A DNA stretch of 64,000 nucleotides from Populus alba (Eukaryota > Streptophyta > Magnoliopsida > Malpighiales > Salicaceae), in contig NC_133292.1 in NCBI RefSeq assembly GCF_005239225.2, forward strand, positions 12,363,965 to 12,427,964, in the 5' to 3' direction. Of this stretch, positions 60,507-64,000 are shown one piece after another (the stretch's first letter is position 1; every line of letters starts with the position of its first letter). The notes beneath the pieces were generated by a model that was not told where the DNA came from, did no database searches, and saw only the letters and a list, made by a program, of their open reading frames with translations. A program made the position numbers and the translations under genes.

Positions 60507-61058
60507 ATGGATATATCCACCCCGTCAACAGCACCTAAATATTCATCAAGCCCCATAATGATGAACCCTAACCCAAACAGTGCTGCTCCCACCACAGTTA
60601 GCGCCATATCTTCTACTCCTAGCCGCTATGAGAACCAGAAGCGTAGAGACTGGAACACTTTCTGCCAGTACCTTAGAAACCACAAGCCTCCCCTCTCATT
60701 TCCCAGGTGCAACGGCACCCATGTCCTTGAATTCCTTTGTTACCTTGACCAGTTTGGCAAGACGAAGGTCCACCACCAGACTTGTCAGTTCTTTGGCCAC
60801 CCTAAGCCACCAGCACTGTGCCCTTGCCCGCTCCGACAAGCCTGGGGAAGTCTCGACGCGCTCATTGGACGACTTAGAGCAGCCTATGAGGCTCATGGAG
60901 GGAAGCCTGAAGAGAATCCCTTTGGTGCTAGAGCGGTGAGGATTTACTTGAGGGAGGTGAGGGATTTTCAAGCTAAATCAAGAGGAGTTAGCTATACAAA
61001 GAAGCGCAAGAGGACGTCTAAGCAAGCTGAAGGGAACAACGGTACCACCACAAGCTAG
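60507..61058 (+). CDS. ALOG-domain nuclear protein (LSH family)
   Basis: Intronless, 183 aa from ATG 60507; the open frame upstream of it has no ATG. The N-terminus is Ser/Pro/Asn-rich. The ALOG domain spans about residues 40-165, with [34 protein letters not shown], the zinc-ribbon Cys/His insert ([15 protein letters not shown]), [20 protein letters not shown] and [19 protein letters not shown]. It ends with a nuclear localisation run KKRKR. ALOG/LSH proteins (Arabidopsis LSH, rice G1/TAW1) act in the nucleus in shoot and organ-boundary development. Unusual residues for the family are Cys in EFLCYLDQ (usually Arg), Gln in TCQFFGH (usually Pro), and EEN before PFGARA. The single exon and sequence make function likely; the exact LSH member is not determinable here. 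Confidence 0.93.
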   Translation: MDISTPSTAPKYSSSPIMMNPNPNSAAPTTVSAISSTPSRYENQKRRDWNTFCQYLRNHKPPLSFPRCNGTHVLEFLCYLDQFGKTKVHHQTCQFFGHPKPPALCPCPLRQAWGSLDALIGRLRAAYEAHGGKPEENPFGARAVRIYLREVRDFQAKSRGVSYTKKRKRTSKQAEGNNGTTTS

Positions 61059-62150
61059 AATCATCTGATAATAAATAGCAGCCCGTGGATTAATCTTGGT
61101 GATGATAGCATATATACTACAATAAAGAAATAAGTTTTTATTCATATTATAATAAATTAGTATGGTATGTATGCCAACATAACTACGTACTAGCTAGATG
61201 ATATTGGATCTACACATATGCTTGTATAATGTTGATATCTAATTTAAACCATGATAATGATATTGCTAATTGAACAAAATCGATCTGCTTAAATTTAGCA
61301 ATATATTTCTATGAAAAACATATATATGGTAGCTGAATATCTCTATACAATTATTATCATTATTGAACTTAATTTGAAACCGAGAATTATTATTTCTACT
61401 TTTTTAAAAATATGTATTTATGGGAAACATAACTTGCATATTAATTTCCACGATTTTTTTTTGTAATTTCTCGAATTAATAAGAAAATAAGGATCATCAT
61501 ACTAAATTTACAAACATTATAATAATTCGAGATATATTAGGGCGAGACACATTACTAATCATTGATCATATATGTCTTTAATGTTATTCATAAGATTTAT
61601 GACATTAATCATTTTCAAATTACATAATATATACATTCTCTTCTCTGTTTTTTTTAAATAGGAAGATCTTCCATTAATGTTGGAAATGAATACAATTTTT
61701 TAAAAAAAAATCATCAGAAAAAATGAAAATGAAAATTGAAATTGAAACCAAATAAAAAATGAGAGAGTCGTAAAACTTCCTCTAGCTCTCCTCTCAATTA
61801 GTCCGAGCACAAAAGGTGCGAGAAGTTTTGGCTTTTGCGGGTAGTTGGCAGACGAACTTTTTGTTGATGCTAAAGGCAAATCCACTTTCTAAAGAGATTT
61901 TAACCAGCAAACAAAGCCAATTTGTGAATTTTGGCAAGCTATTTGGCCCAAAACTCAGGTAAGAATCAATCCAAACATTTATTTATTTATTTATTTTTAA
62001 AGATTTTATCACTACCTTACGTAGATTGAACCAGGTACTAGATTGGATGTTGTTCGATAAATTTATAGTCTTTTATTTCTTTTGATGAATTGATTTATGG
62101 GTGAGAAGTGGCAATGCAATACTCTACAAGATTTTTCGGGTGCTATAACA

Positions 62151-62348
62151 TGTTTGGAAATGTGGTGCAAACTGTATTTATAAAAATTTTAATTTTTTTT
62201 AAATAATTTTTTTTATGTTTTTAGATCTTTTTGATATGTCGATGTTAAAAAATAATTTTTAAAAAAAATAAAAAAACTTTAAAATTTTGATACTTTTTAA
62301 ATAAAAAATACTTTGAATCGTCACCGCTACCATAATTTCAAATAAGTT
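62151..62348. mobile_element. MITE-like element, same family as 24543-24757
   Basis: Begins TGTTTGGAAATGTGGTGCAA and ends, read from the other strand, with ACTTATTTGAAATTATGGTAGCGGTGACGA: imperfect inverted ends of the same type as the CCT7-intron insertion. The middle holds ATCTTTTTGATATGTCGATG then AATAATTTTTAAAAAAA. It has no coding capacity. Confidence 0.65.
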
Positions 62349-63354
62349 CTAAAACGATGGGTGGAGATTTAGAAATTAAAAGAAGATTATCTGTACAATT
62401 TTAAACTTGTTAACCTCATTATTGTTTATTGGATTAGACCTTGTTATGGTCTAATCTAAATATTTAAATGGGTTACTAAAAAAAATAACCTATTTATGGT
62501 CTAATTAATTTATTGTTTACTAAATTACTTGTATCAAAATTAAGATAAATGTAATTTACTTTGAAAGAAAATAATGTTTTTTTTTTTTTTTCACTTTGAC
62601 TCTTAGAATTAATTTAATAAAATTTATAAAGACATTCATGTTATTCGATATTATTTTAGTTCTAGTAATATCAATCTAGGTAAAAAGCAAATTCACATCA
62701 TCATTAAGTTTCTTTTAAATCTACAATTATGAAAACCAAAAATTAGATTTCTTGGTAAAAAAATACTGACTTTATATTAAAACAATTTGAGCCTTTTATT
62801 TAGAAAAAGAAAAATTAATTTCATTAATTTTCTTTTTTCTTTCTCTACATATCCCAAGTGATGAAATGCTAATTATGGGAAAGTCTGAAAGTTTATTTGC
62901 AAGTAAAAATCAATTTAAAATTAATTAAATATAATATTTTTTGAATTATTATTTTTTATATATAATTTTGTTAAAGAAATCTGATAAATCAGTTAAGTTG
63001 GATTTCAATTTCATAGTTTTTTTAAAAAAAAACAAATAAAAATGAATTATAAACAAAAAATCCATTCAATCAATCAAAATCTGTATTAAAAAAACTAAAG
63101 GCTAATTTGATTTAAATTAGATTATTTATTTGGTTTTAACAAATGTAAAACAAAATCAAACCAAACTGACTAGTTTGGTTCTTTTATTAAGTTAAGTTCT
63201 TCTACAGTTTTTTAAGATATTGCAGTGCTAGAAGAAATAAGTTTGAATTATACAACATATATAGAAAATCCTCCCCTCTTTTCATGCCTAACATCTGTGA
63301 TAATATAATTGAAGAAGTGTAACTTAATTAGATTAGATTTCAAATTTTAAGTTT

Positions 63355-63490
63355 TTTTTAAAAATTATTATTGATCTCATAAATCTTAAAATTACTACAA
63401 ATTTATATGATCGTTAACTTTAGAATCTATAAAATTAATCAAGATACATGTAGATTAATCTGGACACCCATACGATCATAAAAAATAATA
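63355..63490 (+). repeat. Dispersed repeat, copy 2
   Basis: Partner of 726-890. Readable words: CATAAATCTTAAAATTAC, TTATATGATCGTTAAC, ATTAATCAAGATACATGTAG and GGACACCCATACG. Same orientation as copy 1. Confidence 0.5.
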
Positions 63491-63599
63491 ATAATAAACT
63501 ATATTTAATTTTACGTTACATAGCCAGCTAACCTTCTATCAAAGAGGAGCACTGTAAGTGATTATTATAAAACAGAAGAAGCCACCCGACATTTTTCAG

Positions 63600-63719
63600 A
63601 TTGGTCCTGCAGTGCCTTTGGCAACAATTAACGAAGCACTTAAGAGAGGCTTAACTGGGACTCCTAATGTTGAGGAACTCTGTCCTGCAGCCTGTAAGAT
63701 CTCACACATTCTGAACTCT
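63600..63719 (+). other. Possible exon fragment, unknown protein
   Basis: After a good acceptor (CATTTTTCAG at 63590-63599) a frame reads IGPAVPLATINEALKRGLTG, TPNVEELCPAACK, stopping near 63719. A GTAAG donor within GCCTGTAAG (about 63693) would end an exon. Codon use and base composition are more gene-like than the surrounding AT-rich DNA. I do not recognise the protein; it could be a gene fragment carried by a repeat or the edge of a gene continuing past the window. Confidence 0.3.
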
Positions 63720-64000
63720 TAACAAAATCAATTGTCTTCAAGCTGGAAGCTTGGAGGAAATTACCTGCAGAATACCAAGTTTTCAATCAATATCCCTCCA
63801 ACTTTCCAATGCATCTTTTAACCCTCTCCCTCCACAGTCCTCCAGCCCATTCCTCCTCGACCAGTCACCTCTTTGAGAAAAAAAGAAAAGGACCACTGAT
63901 TCCTTGATCACAATAGTTGAAATCCAATAAATGTCATTAAATCCAAAAAAAATATTTTTGAGATCAGCACATCAAAATGATTTGAAAATATAACATTAAT
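63720..64000. other. Window end
   Basis: Mixed sequence with a C-rich stretch (63800-63870) and, from about 63940, part of the MITE family described at 24543 (GAGATCAGCACATCAAAATG). No gene is supported. Confidence 0.5.

Larger units (their letters stand above)
61059..63540. other. Downstream AT-rich intergenic DNA
   Basis: 3' UTR of the LSH gene and long AT-rich sequence. It contains a MITE-like element at 62151-62348 and the dispersed repeat at 63355-63490. The frame on the minus strand at 61700-61885 has no domain. Nothing else is supported. Confidence 0.55.

Overview
This is a plant nuclear window. Genes have many short exons with GT..AG introns, intergenic DNA is AT-rich, and there are Ty1/copia, CACTA and hAT-type elements. 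The proteins (WAK receptor kinase, ALOG/LSH factor, plant NADH-cytochrome b5 reductase, APY6-like apyrase) fit a eudicot. Several AT-rich repeat families look like those I associate with Populus/Salicaceae; that is recognition, not a search.

Layout. 1-7364 is ordinary single-copy sequence: a plastid-type FHA-domain gene (2066-4200, +) and cytochrome b5 reductase CBR1 (5076-7364, +). From about 7859 to 44806 lies a large tandem segmental duplication. Block A (about 7859-25973) and block B (about 31148-44806) share the order [3' flank repeat] - WAK-like gene (-) - degenerate STE20/BLUS1-like kinase fragment (+) - 3' part of CCT7 (-). Block B joins directly to the complete CCT7 gene (14 exons, 43069-48564, -). 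Block A carries only CCT7 exons 10-14 and stops inside intron 9. Between the blocks is about 530 bp of unassigned DNA plus a whole 4.6-kb Ty1/copia element (26144-30781) with 309-bp LTRs and the target duplication GGAAC.

In block A the segment matching 32261-34548 of block B, which holds the WAK kinase exon, is missing. In its place sits a nested, left-truncated TE pile: a CACTA element (9700-14179) inside a copia element (14180-about 17976). WAK-A therefore keeps its ectodomain exons but has lost its transmembrane/kinase exon. WAK-B is complete by exon phase (746 aa). A third copy, WAK-C, is a 5' stub fused to a kinase scrap and an unknown fragment.

48565-64000 is single-copy again: an APY6-like apyrase with degenerate conserved regions (49764-56187, -), whose fourth intron holds a 1.23-kb hAT-like element carrying a DUO1-type R2R3-MYB pseudogene; an AT-rich repeat zone (about 57400-59160); and an ALOG/LSH gene (60507-61058, +). 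No rRNA, tRNA gene or CRISPR was seen. The genes do not form a pathway. The main interest is how duplication and nested transposons remodelled the WAK/CCT7 block, and the gene capture inside the apyrase intron.
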